Positions 46,401 to 58,276 of a stretch of 64,000 nucleotides of DNA are shown piece after piece. The position numbers and the translations under genes were made by a program. Source of the DNA: Amborella trichopoda (lineage: Eukaryota > Streptophyta > Magnoliopsida > Amborellales > Amborellaceae); the NCBI RefSeq assembly GCF_000471905.2, contig NW_006500103.1:687534-751533 (forward strand), given 5' to 3'. Position 1 is the stretch's first letter, and the number at the start of each line of letters is the position of its first letter. The notes under the pieces are model-generated. The model was given only the letters and a program-made list of their open reading frames with translations. It had not been told where the DNA came from and did not search any database.

Positions 46401-49400
46401 ACAATTCTGATGCAGGTGGCCATGACGCATCCCCTGGCGGTTACAAACTGTAATATCGATATGGAAAGCTTGATTTCAGACCAAAACAGAAGTATTGCTA
46501 CCCTTGCCATCACTACTCTCTTGAAAACAGGGAATGAAACAAGCGTTGATCGCCTGATGAAGCAGATTACCAACTTCATGTCTGATATAGCTGATGAGTT
46601 TAAAATTGTTGTTGTGGAAGCTATTCGTTCCCTGTGTCTTAAATTTCCACTCAAGTATCGTACACTGTGCGTATTCCCATCCCTGTTGTGCATGAGGTTT
46701 TCTAATGCACATTGTCAACATAAACTTGCAAGCACACATACGCACATATGCTCATATATTACCATGTAGTTGCGCATCTGAGTATGTAAATGTATGAATA
46801 GGACCATTCTCACACATATATATTCTCAGATGTCTATGTATGCAACATACATGGCTAAATTATGTTTTTTATATTTGCTCCAAAAAGTCATGATTTGTAT
46901 GTGCCTTTCTTTTCCTTTGTAAGAAATTAACTGTTTGTTCTGAATGATTCCAGGATGAACTTTCTAAGCAATATTCTTAGAGAAGAAGGTGGGTTTGAGT
47001 ATAAGAAAGCAATCATAGATTCAATTCTCATCCTTATCCGTGATATACCGGACGCCAAGGAAAGTGGCTTGTCTCATCTCTGTGAATTTATTGAGGACTG
47101 TGAATTCACTTATCTTTCAACTCAGGTAAATGCCTGTTACACTTTCTTGATCGATATTTTAGACCAACAATGTGCTAGAATTTTTGCTAGTGTTGGTTTC
47201 TCTCTGTAGAATTCAAAAGCTATAATCAAGTTATATTGCTTAGGACCATTGTTTATTTACACCCCAGTCTTCTTTCATAGATACTTCATTTTCTGGGCAA
47301 TGAAGGACCAAAGACTGCTGACCCCAGTAAATATATACGTTATATTTATAATCGGGTTATCCTTGAGAATGCAACAGTACGGGCCGGTGCTGTAAGCACT
47401 TTGGCAAAGTTTGGAGCTTTGGTGGATTCCTTGAAGGTATTAATTGCCTTTTGTCATATCATGCTTTGTTCATAACCTTATTTAGTTTATTTACAGTGCC
47501 TGAGTGTAGTGCTAATGTTTAATGCAGCCTCGAATCTTTGTTTTGTTGAGGCGTTGCCTTTACGACAATGATGATGAGGTGAGTCCAGTTCCATTTTAGA
47601 ACTTAGCAGATACTTTTTATTTGTCCCTGTATTATTATAATTACCGCATGATCCTATGGCAGCTGTGCTTTCAGTTTGAAATTGTTCAACAAAATCAATT
47701 TGCATCACTTCAAAATGAGTGTGAACTTCAAGTGCGGTTTTTCTCAATCTGTTATTTATGAGTATTTTGTGGTGGGAATGCTTGTTAATTCCCAAAAAGA
47801 GGACCCCTATTTATTTGTTAGAATTATTTATCTCTTTATTCTGTTCATTTTATTTGTGATCCTACAACCCACTAAAATAATTGTCCCCATACATGCACAT
47901 AATCAGGTTCGTGACCGAGCAACCCTCTATTTAAAATGTCTTGGAGATGAAGGCGAATTTGGTGAAAGTGACAAAGATGTAAAAGATTTTCTCTTTGGAA
48001 CACTTGACTTGCCTTTATCAAACCTGGAAGCAAGTCTCCAAAGCTATGTGAGTTCCCGTGAAGCCTATACTCCCTTCTGATGAACATATATGTATTCTTT
48101 AACTTCATCCTGTTCATTTTTTGGGGACAACAGGAGCCCTCTGAAGAACCTTTTGATATCAACTCTGTACCAAGAGAGGTCAAATCTCAACCTCTGGCTG
48201 AAAAGAAAGCCCCTGGTAAAAAGCAATCGGGATTGGCTGCTGCTCCAAGTGCACCCACATCTGTTGCTGATGCATACGAGAAGATGCTTTCTGCCATTCC
48301 TGAGTTCTCTGCCTTTGGAAGGCTTTTCAAGGTCTGCTTCCCCTACCTTCTTTTTACCATCTTTATTCCTACTTGAGATAGTTCCTGTGACTATGGAAAG
48401 AGCTGCACAGCTTATACGAAGAGTAGCCCATTATACAGGTGTTTTGATCCAATGTTAGGGAAAGTATACCATACTCCAGTGGTCTATGGTGTCACCAACT
48501 GACTGTTCCTAATGATGGCTGGTGGAAATTGATTGTATTGGGAACAGGGGTCAATCTCCACCATCCATCATTGAGAGAATATGTCTTTGTTTTGGATCTC
48601 TTATGGCATACACCACGTGTGTGCCTTATTCATTGTTTTATTTGAGGGAATTTCATATGAGTTAATGGGCTTATACTGTAGCTTAAGGCACTTGAAAAAG
48701 TATGGTTCTGTTGGATCTCAAAATTTGCACACATTTAGATCTCATCTAGGCTATCAAAATAAAAGATACAAAGAGTGGACAAGAAAATGGGTGAAAATAT
48801 TCAGTATTTTCCGTGGAAGGAGGCTGTCCATTGGGTGGACAGCCGCACAGCTTATACGAAGAGTAGCCCATTGTACAGGTATTTTGATCCAATGATAGGG
48901 AAAGTATGCCATACTCCAGTGGTCTATGGTGTCACCCACTGACGGTTCCTAATGATGGCTGGTGGAGATTGATTGTATTTGGAACAAGGGTCAATCTCCA
49001 CCAACCATCATTGAGAAAATGTCCTTGTTTAGTGTCTCTTATGGCATACACCACTTGTGTGCCTTATTTTATTTTTTCATATGAGCCAATGGGCTTATAC
49101 TGTAGCTTAAGGCACTTTAAAAAGTAGGGTTCTGTTGGATCTCAAAATTTGCACACATTTACATCTCATCTAAGCTATCAAAATAAAAGATACAAAGAGA
49201 GGACAAGAAAATAGGCGAAAATAGTCACTATTTTCCGTGGAAGGAGGCTGTCCATTGGGTGGATAGTGGATCTAGGCCTTGAAGAACTCAATCATTTTAT
49301 TCTTAAATGGTCTAACTTTGGAATCAAAGGCGTGCAAAATTTAAAAAAAGAACTCCTCTAGCTATGTGTTTTGGAGCTTGGCTTATACTGTAGCTATAGC

Positions 49401-52286
49401 CTGTTGGTTTATAGTGTCTTTCCACAGACACACACACACGTTGGGTAGGTCTATCTCTTCATGTTATATTTATTTGCTCTTTCCTCTTTCCGACAGTCTT
49501 CAGCCCCTGTGGAGTTGACAGAAGCGGAAACAGAGTATTCTGTCAATGTGGTGAAGCACATTTTTGATGGCCATGTTGTGTTCCAGTACAACTGTACAAA
49601 CACTGTTCCTGAAATACTCCTAGAAAATGTGAGTGTGGGGTTCTATGGAACATTTTAATATTTATTGGAAACATATTTCCAAATATGAGCCTCTCTCATC
49701 TTATATGGTTTGCTCCTTCTTTGGTTCCAGGTGAATGTTTTTGTGGATGCATCTGAGGCAGAAGACTTCACCCAAGTTTACTCTAAGCCTTTGAGATCAT
49801 TGCCTTATGATTCCCCTGGTCAGACCTTTGTGTCTTTTGAGAAGCCTGAAGGTGTTCCTGCTGTAGGGAAATTCTCAAATATGCTGAAGTTCTTCATTAA
49901 GGAGGTACTGACACTAACTCAATGTGTAGTATTATGCTTTGATAGAATTCACTTCCTACCATGAAGATTTTAGTCATTGCTTTAATATTTTTCAATCAAA
50001 CAACTTCAGAAAAAGAGAAGACAAGAGACTAAGGTAGGTTTTAGATCTTGCAGCTATGTGTGTGTGCTTGTGTAGAAGAATCCATAGTTCACTATCAAAT
50101 TTCTTTGCTAAGAGCATGCACCATATGTAGAATTTGGATGTCATTTGTCGAATGAATAATCGAGTGCACTAAATCGGTTTACTTGGACGTCAAAATATAT
50201 ACTCATCTTTCTCTCTGTTCCAAGGTTTCAAAAAACGCTAGGCGGCCTGCCTGGCGCCCAGCGCCTAGGCGTGCGCCCTGTAGTTGTTTTCACTTTGGCG
50301 GTTAAAAATAAACCCCATAACCTTTTTATAAGACCTTGAGGCCCTTTTGGGCAATATAAAAAAACGAACAAGGCCTTACAGCCGTGGGCACCCGCCCAGG
50401 GACATCCGCCCATGTAGGACCGCCTGGGTCTAGGCGTGCGGATTTTTGGTCCAGGCTGCCTAGGCGGGCGCCAGGCGGACCGTTTTTTAAAACATTGCTC
50501 TGTTCATAAGTAACCAAAAGTAACTAGATGTTCTCGTTTTGAAATTCTTAAATTTTCAGAAATGATGTCAATTTCTCATTGATTAACCTTGTGGTTTGGT
50601 GACTATAAAGCATTTCATCACTTCTGTCGATTCGGGGAACTACCAATCTCAGAAAATAAAGAAAAAAGCATAATGGAATCATAAGTGATAGGAATAGGAA
50701 TGCATTTTTGGAGAAAAGCCTTATTTTATGAATGTAATTTTTTCAGATATTAACTCGAATAAAAATTAAAATTTTTAACCTTTTTTGTTTAATTCTTAAG
50801 TTGGTTAATATTTTTTGTTTGGTACGAAGCTATGAAATATCTTTTTTAGTTATTTACTATAATTGGTTTTTTTAAATAACTTTCTTTATCTGAATTTATT
50901 TCTTAAAATTTATTAATTTTTAGATTCCTTTAAATTTATTATTTTTTACATTCCTTTCTAATCAAACCAACCACTCGATTGCACATGTAATGGTTAATAC
51001 AGATTGTGATCTCCTTGTACCAGAAGTAAATGGTCTTATTATATACATTTTTTACAGATGTATAGTTCTATTATGTGAAGGATTGTAATTTTTTGTTTTT
51101 GTACTGTTTATTTAGGTGGATCCAACTACTGGGGAAGCAGAGGAAGAAGGAAACGAGGACGAGTATCAGCTAGAGGACTTTGAGGTTTGTGCAGCGGATT
51201 ACATGGTGAAGGTGGGAGTGTCTAATTTCAGAAATGCATGGGAAAGCTTGGGACCTGATGGTGAAAGGGTTGACGAGTACGGACTTGGAGTGAGAGAGAG
51301 TTTGGCTGAAGCTGTGAGTGCTGTCATCAACATCCTTGGAATGCAGCCATGTGAGGTTAATTTCGTTGCCCTTCATCTTCGTATCTCTCTCTCATTTGAT
51401 TTTATCTGGCCTTCCCGTGGTCTGTTTCTCCCATTGTTCTAGTTCCTCTCTGGTTTGTTCTCTTGCCTTCACAATTTTCTCATTTTCCCATTGCTTTGTG
51501 TGTGTGTGTGTGTCAGAGTACAAAGAAGACCAGGAACTTGCTTGCATTTACACGAGTTTTCTTCTAGTTCCACTTCTCTCCCTCTCCCTCTCTCGCGCAC
51601 ACACACACGCACACCCAGAGCAACATCACATTAACAAAGAAAAAAGGACGAGGGAACTTGCATGCATTTTCCTACTTGATTTCTGTCTCTCATTTTACTT
51701 ACCAACACTCATCCTCTTGGTGGCCATCGGTTAATCAAGACAAAGATGCTTTCCCTCGTTTTGTTACTCTCTCCTTTCTGTTGATCTCTATCAACTTTTT
51801 TTGTTAACGATTTCTTGATCAAAGCAAAAAGGGACCAGGGAATTTCTGCCCATTAGTGCTCCCCACCACCTCCCTTCTCTTTCTCTCTCACTCACCCACT
51901 CTCTCTCTCACTCACACTATATTGGCTAACAGATGTTTCTATTTATCTATTCTTCATATTTGGCTTACTACTTCTAAGATGTTTCTGGTTGTACTCTCCC
52001 CCCCCCCTCCTCTCTCTCTCTCTTCACACACCCACACACAAAGGTTTGGACCAAAGTGACATTTATACTTGTGGTGTGGTCCTTTTGAAAGGGCACGGAT
52101 GTGGTCCCGAGCAATTCACGTTCTCACACTTGCCTGCTCTCTGGGAAGTTCATCGGTGATGTGAAGGTACTCGTGAGATTGTCATTTGGGATAGATGGCC
52201 CCAAACAGGTCGCCATGAAGCTTGCTGTGCGGTCTGAAGACCCGGCTGTTAGTGATACCATTCATGAGATTGTTGCCAATGGCTAA
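40440..52286 (+). CDS. COPG: Coatomer subunit gamma (gamma-COP)
   Basis: Gamma-COP belongs to the F-subcomplex of the COPI coat, which drives retrograde Golgi-to-ER and intra-Golgi vesicle traffic. Eighteen coding exons: 40440-40485, 41793-41890, 42038-42088, 42238-42351, 42466-42666, 42790-42891, 44853-44960, 45040-45273, 46416-46666, 46954-47125, 47281-47436, 47528-47578, 47907-48047, 48134-48331, 49497-49628, 49731-49904, 51116-51355, 52092-52286. They sum to 2664 nt in phase, 887 residues, against 886 in Arabidopsis. The start [11 protein letters not shown] and end TIHEIVANG match family termini. Residues 1-575 form the adaptin-like helical trunk ([39 protein letters not shown]). About 576-620 is the linker with [11 protein letters not shown]. 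From about 640 is the appendage ([36 protein letters not shown]). No damage was seen. Introns 6, 8, 14 and 16 carry repeats. Confidence 0.97.
42892..44852 (+). other. Gamma-COP intron 6 with unclassified inserted sequence
   Basis: At 1961 bp it is the largest intron except the first region. From about 43080 to 44600 the composition changes (GC-richer islands, many short antisense frames such as 43936-43607) compared with the AT-rich rest. I could not assign this to a transposon family. The antisense frames show no known domain. Confidence 0.4.
45396..45438 (+). mobile_element. 5'-truncated LINE tail, 43 bp
   Basis: The insert reads GCCGACCCCAAATAGTTGGG, then TTAAGGCTCAGATGATGATGATG. This is the characteristic 3' end of a plant LINE with a (GAT)n tail. 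An 18-bp perfect duplication (ATTTTGTTGAAAGGGCTA) flanks it at 45378-45395 and 45439-45456. It lies in gamma-COP intron 8. Confidence 0.85.
45995..46262 (+). repeat. Duplication of about 158 bp in gamma-COP intron 8
   Basis: TATGGCTAGGTCAATACATG at 45995 recurs as CATGGCTAGCTCAATACATG at about 46153. Both are followed by ACTGAACAACTGAAA and later by TGTACTGG and TTTACCC...TATTGGATTCT words. The copies have diverged. Confidence 0.75.
48401..49266 (+). repeat. 440-bp tandem duplication in gamma-COP intron 14
   Basis: The segment starting AGCTGCACAGCTTATACGAA at 48401 recurs at 48841 as AGCCGCACAGCTTATACGAA. The first copy ends at the junction; the second ends near 49266 (GGCTGTCCATTGGGTGGATAG). 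Each copy contains an imperfect inverted repeat GGTGGAAATTGA...TCAATCTCCACC. Copies differ by scattered changes and a small deletion. The unit has no known identity. Confidence 0.85.
50221..50497. mobile_element. hAT MITE with CGCCTAGGCG subterminal words
   Basis: A 277-bp element in gamma-COP intron 16 with a perfect 8-bp duplication CTCTGTTC (50213-50220 and 50498-50505). Inverted ends are CAAGGTTTCAAAAAACG and CAATGTTTTAAAAAACGG. Subterminal blocks are built of GCTAGGCGGCC, GCGCCTAGGCG, CTGCCTAGGCGGGC and CCAGGCGGACC. No coding capacity. Its left end closely resembles the hAT terminus at 1505. Confidence 0.88.
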
Positions 52287-52326
52287 TGATGGTTAAGTGT
52301 GTGTCTTTCGGTCATATAGAAATATT

Positions 52327-52364
<38 letters not shown>

Positions 52365-52467
52365 GGAGGGGTGGTGTTATTTAGTTAGAGTAGTGGTAGG
52401 TTAGGTTTAGGTTAGGTAACGTACGTCGTACCTAGTAGGTTAGGTTAACGAAACTAAGTCGTATTAG
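52287..52467 (+). other. Gamma-COP 3' UTR and low-complexity sequence before the gap
   Basis: After the stop codon comes a (GA)n run at about 52330-52362, then GGTTAGGTTTAGGTTAGG-like repeats (52399-52450) up to the gap. Confidence 0.7.
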
Positions 52468-52848
52468 NNNNNNNNNNNNNNNNNNNNNNNNNNNNNNNNN
52501 NNNNNNNNNNNNNNNNNNNNNNNNNNNNNNNNNNNNNNNNNNNNNNNNNNNNNNNNNNNNNNNNNNNNNNNNNNNNNNNNNNNNNNNNNNNNNNNNNNNN
52601 NNNNNNNNNNNNNNNNNNNNNNNNNNNNNNNNNNNNNNNNNNNNNNNNNNNNNNNNNNNNNNNNNNNNNNNNNNNNNNNNNNNNNNNNNNNNNNNNNNNN
52701 NNNNNNNNNNNNNNNNNNNNNNNNNNNNNNNNNNNNNNNNNNNNNNNNNNNNNNNNNNNNNNNNNNNNNNNNNNNNNNNNNNNNNNNNNNNNNNNNNNNN
52801 NNNNNNNNNNNNNNNNNNNNNNNNNNNNNNNNNNNNNNNNNNNNNNNN
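52468..52848. other. Assembly gap (381 N)
   Basis: Run of N immediately downstream of gamma-COP. Confidence 1.
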
Positions 52849-52945
52849 GTACGTACGTACGTAGTAGTAGTAGTAGTTAGTAGTACGTAGTACGTAGTAG
52901 TAGTAGTAGTTAGTAGTAGTTAGTTACGTACGTAGTAGTAGTAGT

Positions 52946-52990
<45 letters not shown>
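52849..52990. repeat. TACG and TAG microsatellite followed by (GA)n at the gap edge
   Basis: GTACGTACGTACGTAG passes into repeated TAG and TTAG units, TACGTAGTACG, then more TAG, then a GA run at 52955-52990. The left side of the gap ends in TACGTCGTACCTAG and GTATTAG, so both edges share TAG and TACG words. Confidence 0.85.
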
Positions 52991-52996
<6 letters not shown>

Positions 52997-53739
52997 GGTG
53001 CTATTTTTTGAGATGTGGATTAGGGTTTTGTGGAAACTGGTCCACTGAGTTTGGACAAAATGCATTTGTTAGAGGCAAGGCCTTCCCAGTTATTTGATTA
53101 TTGCACAAGTGACTGAAAAAGCGAAGGAGTTTGCATTTGAATCATCATTTGTTATCATGTTATATCTTTAACAAATATGAATTGAAGAGGGTCTGGTGCT
53201 AAACACAATTATAACTGGATTTGAATCTCGTCACATGTTTTTTTGATTTTCTTTGCAAAGGTAAAAAAATGAAGTAGTACAACTTTGGAATAAGAAATCA
53301 CAATCACCTCTAATGGTCAGACGTGAAATCAGGTGGTCGGAGTTGCATTTGAAGTTTATGCGGTATTTTCTTTCCAATCAATTTCTCAATTGATATATCA
53401 GGCAAAGCATATGCCGTTAGCTTAGTTAAACTAATGCTCGTGAATGCATCTAAAAACTTTATAAAATAACCTTATGAGAAAATTCATCATGAAGGAATCA
53501 TCATCATCATTCGAGCTTCATTCTAACTATTTTGACTCTATAAAAACGGAATATGAAATCAAAGTCCTTACCAATAAACCATTCTCTATAAGGAATGTGG
53601 CAAAAAAGGGAATACTAAATCAAAGTCCTTACCAATAAACTATTATATATAAGGAATGTGGCAAAAAGGATTAAATGTTAAAGTTCTTGGCGAAAAACAA
53701 AATCTCTCTTGAGAATTGCTCTTAGGACGACCCTTAAAT
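52991..53739. other. Intergenic DNA, no gene seen
   Basis: No exon recognised. A duplication of about 60 bp lies at 53550-53660 (CAAAGTCCTTACCAATAAAC and TATAAGGAATGTGGCAAAAA in both copies). Confidence 0.6.
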
Positions 53740-54475
53740 TTCACCTGATGTTGGTTACTTATACGACATTCATACCCTCAAATTTCTAACTTCTCTTGTG
53801 ACTAAATTTAAAGCGAAAGTTGCACAAAAATGAATAACAACTAACATCCTCATATCTATTATGCTCATTTTATCGATATGTTGTCTTTTAACCACTCAAC
53901 ATTCCATTCTATAAATCATAGAGAACTTCCACTTCCGTTTCAATAGTATGCGACAGTTACTTAAAATGCCAGATGTACATTTCCATTTCTATCACTCAAC
54001 TCTAATTCTATTTGTAATATCTTCCTCAATATCTCCGTTATTTGGGATTAACCGCCATAGATATTGGAAGCATTCTCTTTTAGGTATTTCTTGATCTTCA
54101 ATCTTAACTACTTCTTCATTTTTATTCCTATTATTAAACTTGCATTCTATATATTCTATCTTAGACCTGCTATTTTTAAAGCCTTTAGATTCTAGAGCAT
54201 CATTTCTACATTCTAACTTTGTGTTGACACTGTTTCTAGTCTCATCGACAAAATCGTCATCCGTGAACAACATACATTACGGCACCTCATGTTGTAGGTG
54301 TTTGGTTAACTCGGTATGGGTTCAATACCGACCCCTGATGTAGGCCCATTGTCATTGAAAATTCACTTTTCTCTCTAATTGTCTGTATACTAATTACCAC
54401 TCTTTCGTATCTATCTTTCACTATGTCAATATAGCATATGGGGACCTTTTTCTTTTCCAACATGCACCAAATCAA
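53740..54475 (-). pseudogene. LINE reverse transcriptase, C-terminal fragment
   Basis: Minus-strand pieces follow plant LINE order: VPICYIDIVKDRYERV and MTMGLHQGS (54475-54290), then MLFTDDDFVDETRNSVNTKL (54273 on, the F-A-D-D box with Thr for Ala), ALESKGFKNSRSKIEYIECKF, QEIPKRECFQYL and GDIEEDITNRIRV to 53992. Beyond a stop, fragments like EWLKDNISIK continue to about 53740. The 5' part of the element is missing. Confidence 0.8.
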
Positions 54476-55283
54476 ATTTCTAAATACTCACTTTCTCTAA
54501 ATTAATAAAGATCATGTAGAGGTCTTTTTCTTTTTATATATATATATATATGTATGTATTGTGAAGTTATAGAATGTTTATACCTATATTAACGTATAAA
54601 TTTTAATTAATATGTCTTTTAGGTTATGGGAGTATTAAACAAAAAAATATGCACTAGGGTTTTAAGAGCGCTGAGAATGGGAAAGGGATTTCATTGTAGA
54701 AAAAAGAAAAGAAAAAAGAAAGGGAAAGGGGTTATCTTTCAAACGTTGCGTTTAATGTATCATTTGTTCAAGAAGTGAACCGTCTCCTAAATATTTGGCA
54801 GAATAAAAGTAAACGAAGCGGTAACTTAATTTAATGAGTTTGACAATAAATTACCAAGCTGTAGTTAGTACGTGACATTATTGCTGGGCTCAATTAATCA
54901 GGGGCAAAAAATAGGGAAAATTATATAAATATCTGTTTTAGTTTATGTTATTACCAAAATAGCGAATATTTTCCATTACTACTAATATATTTTTTTTTTT
55001 AGTCAATGGTATGCCTAATTTTGAATTTTTAATTCCTTTGATTCTCTGTGTTTTTTTTTACTCCTTCTGTCTTCAATTTTTTGTTCATTGTTCTTGGTTT
55101 GTCCACAACTTGGTGTTTCCCCTCCCCGCCCCCCTCCCTTGTTTTTGGTGATACGTTTTGGTGATATGTGGTGAAACTAAATTGGACATACCTTCGAAAC
55201 CTGAGAATGGCCTTTTCTTGAACAAGAGTGAAAAATCTCCATTGAAGATTGTGGACTTTGGGTTTAGTTCAATAGAGGATTTC
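54476..55283. other. Intergenic DNA, no gene seen
   Basis: AT-rich, with a (TA)n run at about 54535-54552. No coding or repeat family recognised. Confidence 0.6.
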
Positions 55284-55448
55284 ACTGACTCAATTGATAG
55301 TGGTAGAGAGAGAGAAAGATAGAGGGGTAGAGTTGATAGTGGTAGAGAGAGAGAAAGAGAGAGGGGTAGAGTTGATAGTGGTAGAGAGAGAAAGAGAGAG
55401 GGGTAGAGTTGATAGTGGTAGAGAGAGAGAAAGAGAGAGGGGTAGAGA
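55284..55448. repeat. GA-rich minisatellite, four units of about 42-46 bp
   Basis: Units begin TTGATAGTGGTAGAGAGAG at about 55293, 55332, 55371 and 55408 and contain AAAGAGAGAGGGGTAGAG. The array ends in GA-rich sequence near 55450. The open frames on both strands across it merely reflect the repeat. Confidence 0.85.
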
Positions 55449-55606
55449 GAGAATACAAAGAAGACCTATAAGAGAGAAAAAATTTTGATTCTTGAAAAAC
55501 AAAAAATTTAAAATTTTAATTGGTTTGATTTCAATTTTTGAAAAATCGAAAATCGCTAATTTTATCATTTTTTAAAAAATTGTAAAGTATTTTGTTAATA
55601 ACAAAT

Positions 55607-56106
55607 GGGCACGCTTTCTATGCTTCCCCTACAACATAGAAATTCTATCCTCCCCTACCATCCAACCGTCCAACTTTGATCAAGAGAGGCATTCATTGTT
55701 TGATATTAGATCCGACGTCTCAAAGTATTTTATTTTTGGTTTTTTATACAAATTGTATGAATACGAAATTTGGTACGTGTCATCTTCTCATTGAGGCGCA
55801 CCTATAAAAAATATTAGAAATAATTTTTTGATAAAATATAATGACCAAAATACCCCTTGAAACTTTCAGGGGTATTTGATCGTTTTATTTTATTGAAAAT
55901 GTTTTTTTTTTTTATATTTTTTGCTAGTACGAGTTTAATAGAGGACATCCAAAATTTGGTGTCAAAATAGTTTATAGAAAAAAAATAAAAAATAAAATAA
56001 TGTAGAGATGTGACATTGTGATTGAGACAATCTTAACCTTCCATTCGGAATGTACGGTTGGATAAGGAAAAGGATAAAACTTTTATGCTGTAGAAGAATC
56101 TTGCCC
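55607..56106. mobile_element. MITE with imperfect inverted ends
   Basis: Left arm GGGCACGC...CCCCTACAACATAG, then ATTCTATCC and CCATCCAACCGTCCA. Right arm read inward GGGCAAGATTCTTCTACAGC, then TTTTATCC and TTATCCAACCGTACA. The interior is AT-rich and non-coding. Exact limits and target duplication are uncertain. Confidence 0.55.
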
Positions 56107-56395
56107 TTTATATAATTTTCCCTAAAAAAACAGATCATACAATCATCGGTATGGAAACATATAAATCATATAAAGCTGTACCTAATACGGATTAGAAAGA
56201 TCGTTTTGGAGATTTCAAATTCCATGGAAAGAGAGAGAGAGAGGTGGAGAGAAGAAAAGGGAGCCGAATGAGGAACTCTAAAATCAAAAGGGGGAGAGCG
56301 AGAGAAAGAAATATAAAGGGAGCCCAATGAGGAACTCTAAAATCAAGACACCATTGACGTGAACCAACAGAGATGGTACCCATTAGGGCATTAGC
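56107..56395. other. GA-rich intergenic segment
   Basis: Contains GAGAGAGAGAGAGG at 56229-56243 and a duplicated segment (GGAGCC[G/C]AATGAGGAACTC, then TAAAATCAA) at about 56260 and 56310. No gene. Confidence 0.6.
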
Positions 56396-56590
56396 TAGGG
56401 TTGGCATTGGGCCAGGTTGGGGGGCCCAAAAAGCAGGGCCTAGCTACATATTGTGGCCCAAGGGGCAGCGCCGGCCTCGCCCGGCTATTTTTTCTTCATT
56501 TGTTTTAGGCCGGGCTCGGGGCCTGTAGGTCCAGGCCGGGCCTATGGGGACAAGCTGGCTTGGCCGAGGCCCCGCCCATGGCCACTCTTA
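56396..56590. mobile_element. hAT-like MITE with GGGCC subterminal words
   Basis: A 195-bp element with ends TAGGGTTGGCATTGGGCC and, read inward, TAAGAGTGGCCATGGGC. Flanks GCATTAGC and CCATTAAC match in 6 of 8 bases. It is built of GGGCC, GGCCGGGC and GCCCGGC words. The TAGGGNTGGCAANGG end is common to plant hAT elements. Confidence 0.65.
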
Positions 56591-56617
56591 CCATTAACAT
56601 GACCCCTGGTTTTAGAG

Positions 56618-57078
56618 TAGGGGGAGCAATGGATACGGACCTGTCCAGGACCCGATGTCTAGACCCTACCCAGATCCGGGTATGGGTAAAAAAGTTAGAC
56701 TCGGTGGGTTGGGTCCGAGTCTAGATAGTGGATCTGAATACTATTCAAGTCTAGGTTTGGGTCCATGCGGACCTGACTCGAATGATGTTATTATTTATAT
56801 AATATATTAATAATGTTATTATTTATATAATATTTAAATGGTATTTAAATGAATATAACGAAATATTTTTAGTTATAATATTTGAATAATTTATGTATAT
56901 ATTTAACACAATATTTAAATAAATTAAAAAAAATTATATATAGTTTTATTTTTGAGATAGGTCTAGTCTAGTCTGATCAAATCAGGTCAGGTCAGGTCCG
57001 ATTACTTCAGGTCTGGGTCCCATAAATTGTTTTGGATCCAGATCCGGCCCGACACAGACCCAACCCGTTGGCGCCCTA
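56618..57078. mobile_element. hAT-like MITE with GGTCCAGGTC-type words
   Basis: A 461-bp element with ends TAGGGGGAGCAATGGATACG and, read inward, TAGGGCGCCAACGGGTTGGG. Subterminal blocks repeat GGACCTG, GGGTCC, CAGGTCAGGTC and GATCCGG. The middle is AT-rich. The target duplication is poor (4/8), so the borders are approximate. Confidence 0.6.
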
Positions 57079-57167
57079 CCCTAGCGATGAAAAAGTAAGC
57101 CCTACTATTAACTCTAAAATCAAGTAACCATTGATGTGAACCAACATAGAGAGCATGCATAACATGA

Positions 57168-57540
57168 GAGGGGTGGGGTGGGGTGGGGTTGGGTTGGGTT
57201 TCTTTTGAAATGAAACGCGAGTGCCCAGCGCCAGTGAGAGAGAGACCGAGACTGATAGAGGGACGGTTTAATGAAACACTACTGCCTCAGCGCCATTCCC
57301 AAACCTCAGAGAGAAAACTAAGCACAGTTTTTAGAGAGAGAAACATGAACTATTCACAGTATCTAGAGAGAGAAATGAAACACTACTGCCTCAGCGCCCA
57401 TTCCCAAACCTCAGAGAGAAAACTAAGCACAGTTTTTAGAGAGAGAAACATGAATCTAGAGAGAGAAATATGAACTATGCACAGTTTCTAGAGAGAGAAA
57501 CACATGTTCCTAGAGAGAGAGAGAGAGAGTACTTGTAGGC
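57168..57540. repeat. GGGGT run and 104-bp tandem duplication upstream of PERK
   Basis: A (GGGGT)n/(GGGTT)n run lies at about 57168-57200. The segment starting ATGAAACACTACTGCCTCAG at 57271 recurs at 57375, period 104 bp. Both copies contain CCAAACCTCAGAGAGAAAAC and TTTTTAGAGAGAGAAACATG. TCTAGAGAGAGAAA units then continue to about 57530. Confidence 0.85.
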
Positions 57541-58276
57541 GTAGTATTTGGACAGATGTTAGAACAAGGAGGGGTGGGCCATCCCAAACCACAAACCCAA
57601 AGGACGGCTAGGAGGGTCCCACGCCCAACAGCAAATTTCCAGATTTAGTCATGCACTTATCGCAGAGGATGCCTACTTTCCAGGTGCATTCTGGGACCAA
57701 TTAAAAATTAGGCCCCACAGAGAAGAGAGAGAGAGTTAGAGTGAGAGAGAGGAGAGAGACAAGGCGAGGAGGAGACGGGCTTCTCGCAGTAAAACAGAAA
57801 GATCAGTTATATCCCATGGCCCTCTCACCAAAAGGCCTGCAGGATTCATTAATATTAAAAAAAACAGGTCCAATTTTTTTCTGTTCTTTTTCCTCTTTGT
57901 TTAATTTCAAATTTTCACATCTCTCTTTTCAAATTTAAGTACTTGTCTTTTTCTTAAAAAAAATTACTCGTTTTTGAACTCATAATCTTGCTATAGATGA
58001 CATGAATTCATTTGGGTTTGAATGAATTTCCTTCATTCATCTTGGCCTCAATGAATTAAGAGAAAAACCCAATTATTTTCTTTATTTTCTGATGTAATTG
58101 AAGTTATTTCGTTCGATCTTCTTCTTCCGATCACGATCCGATCGCTCCAGATAATGGAGCGCAATAACTTCAACTGCATCTGTATTTTTCCCGCATTTCT
58201 TTCTCCTTTACCTTCTCGTGGCCTCTAACATGGAAACATAGCTCTAAATTTGCTCTATGTTATCTCTTGCCAACCA

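Noticed and set aside
51318..52059. Frames in gamma-COP intron 17
   Set aside because: Derived from CT and CA microsatellite-like sequence between exons 17 and 18.
55290..55568. 92-codon Ser/Leu repeat frame
   Set aside because: A direct reading of the GA minisatellite.
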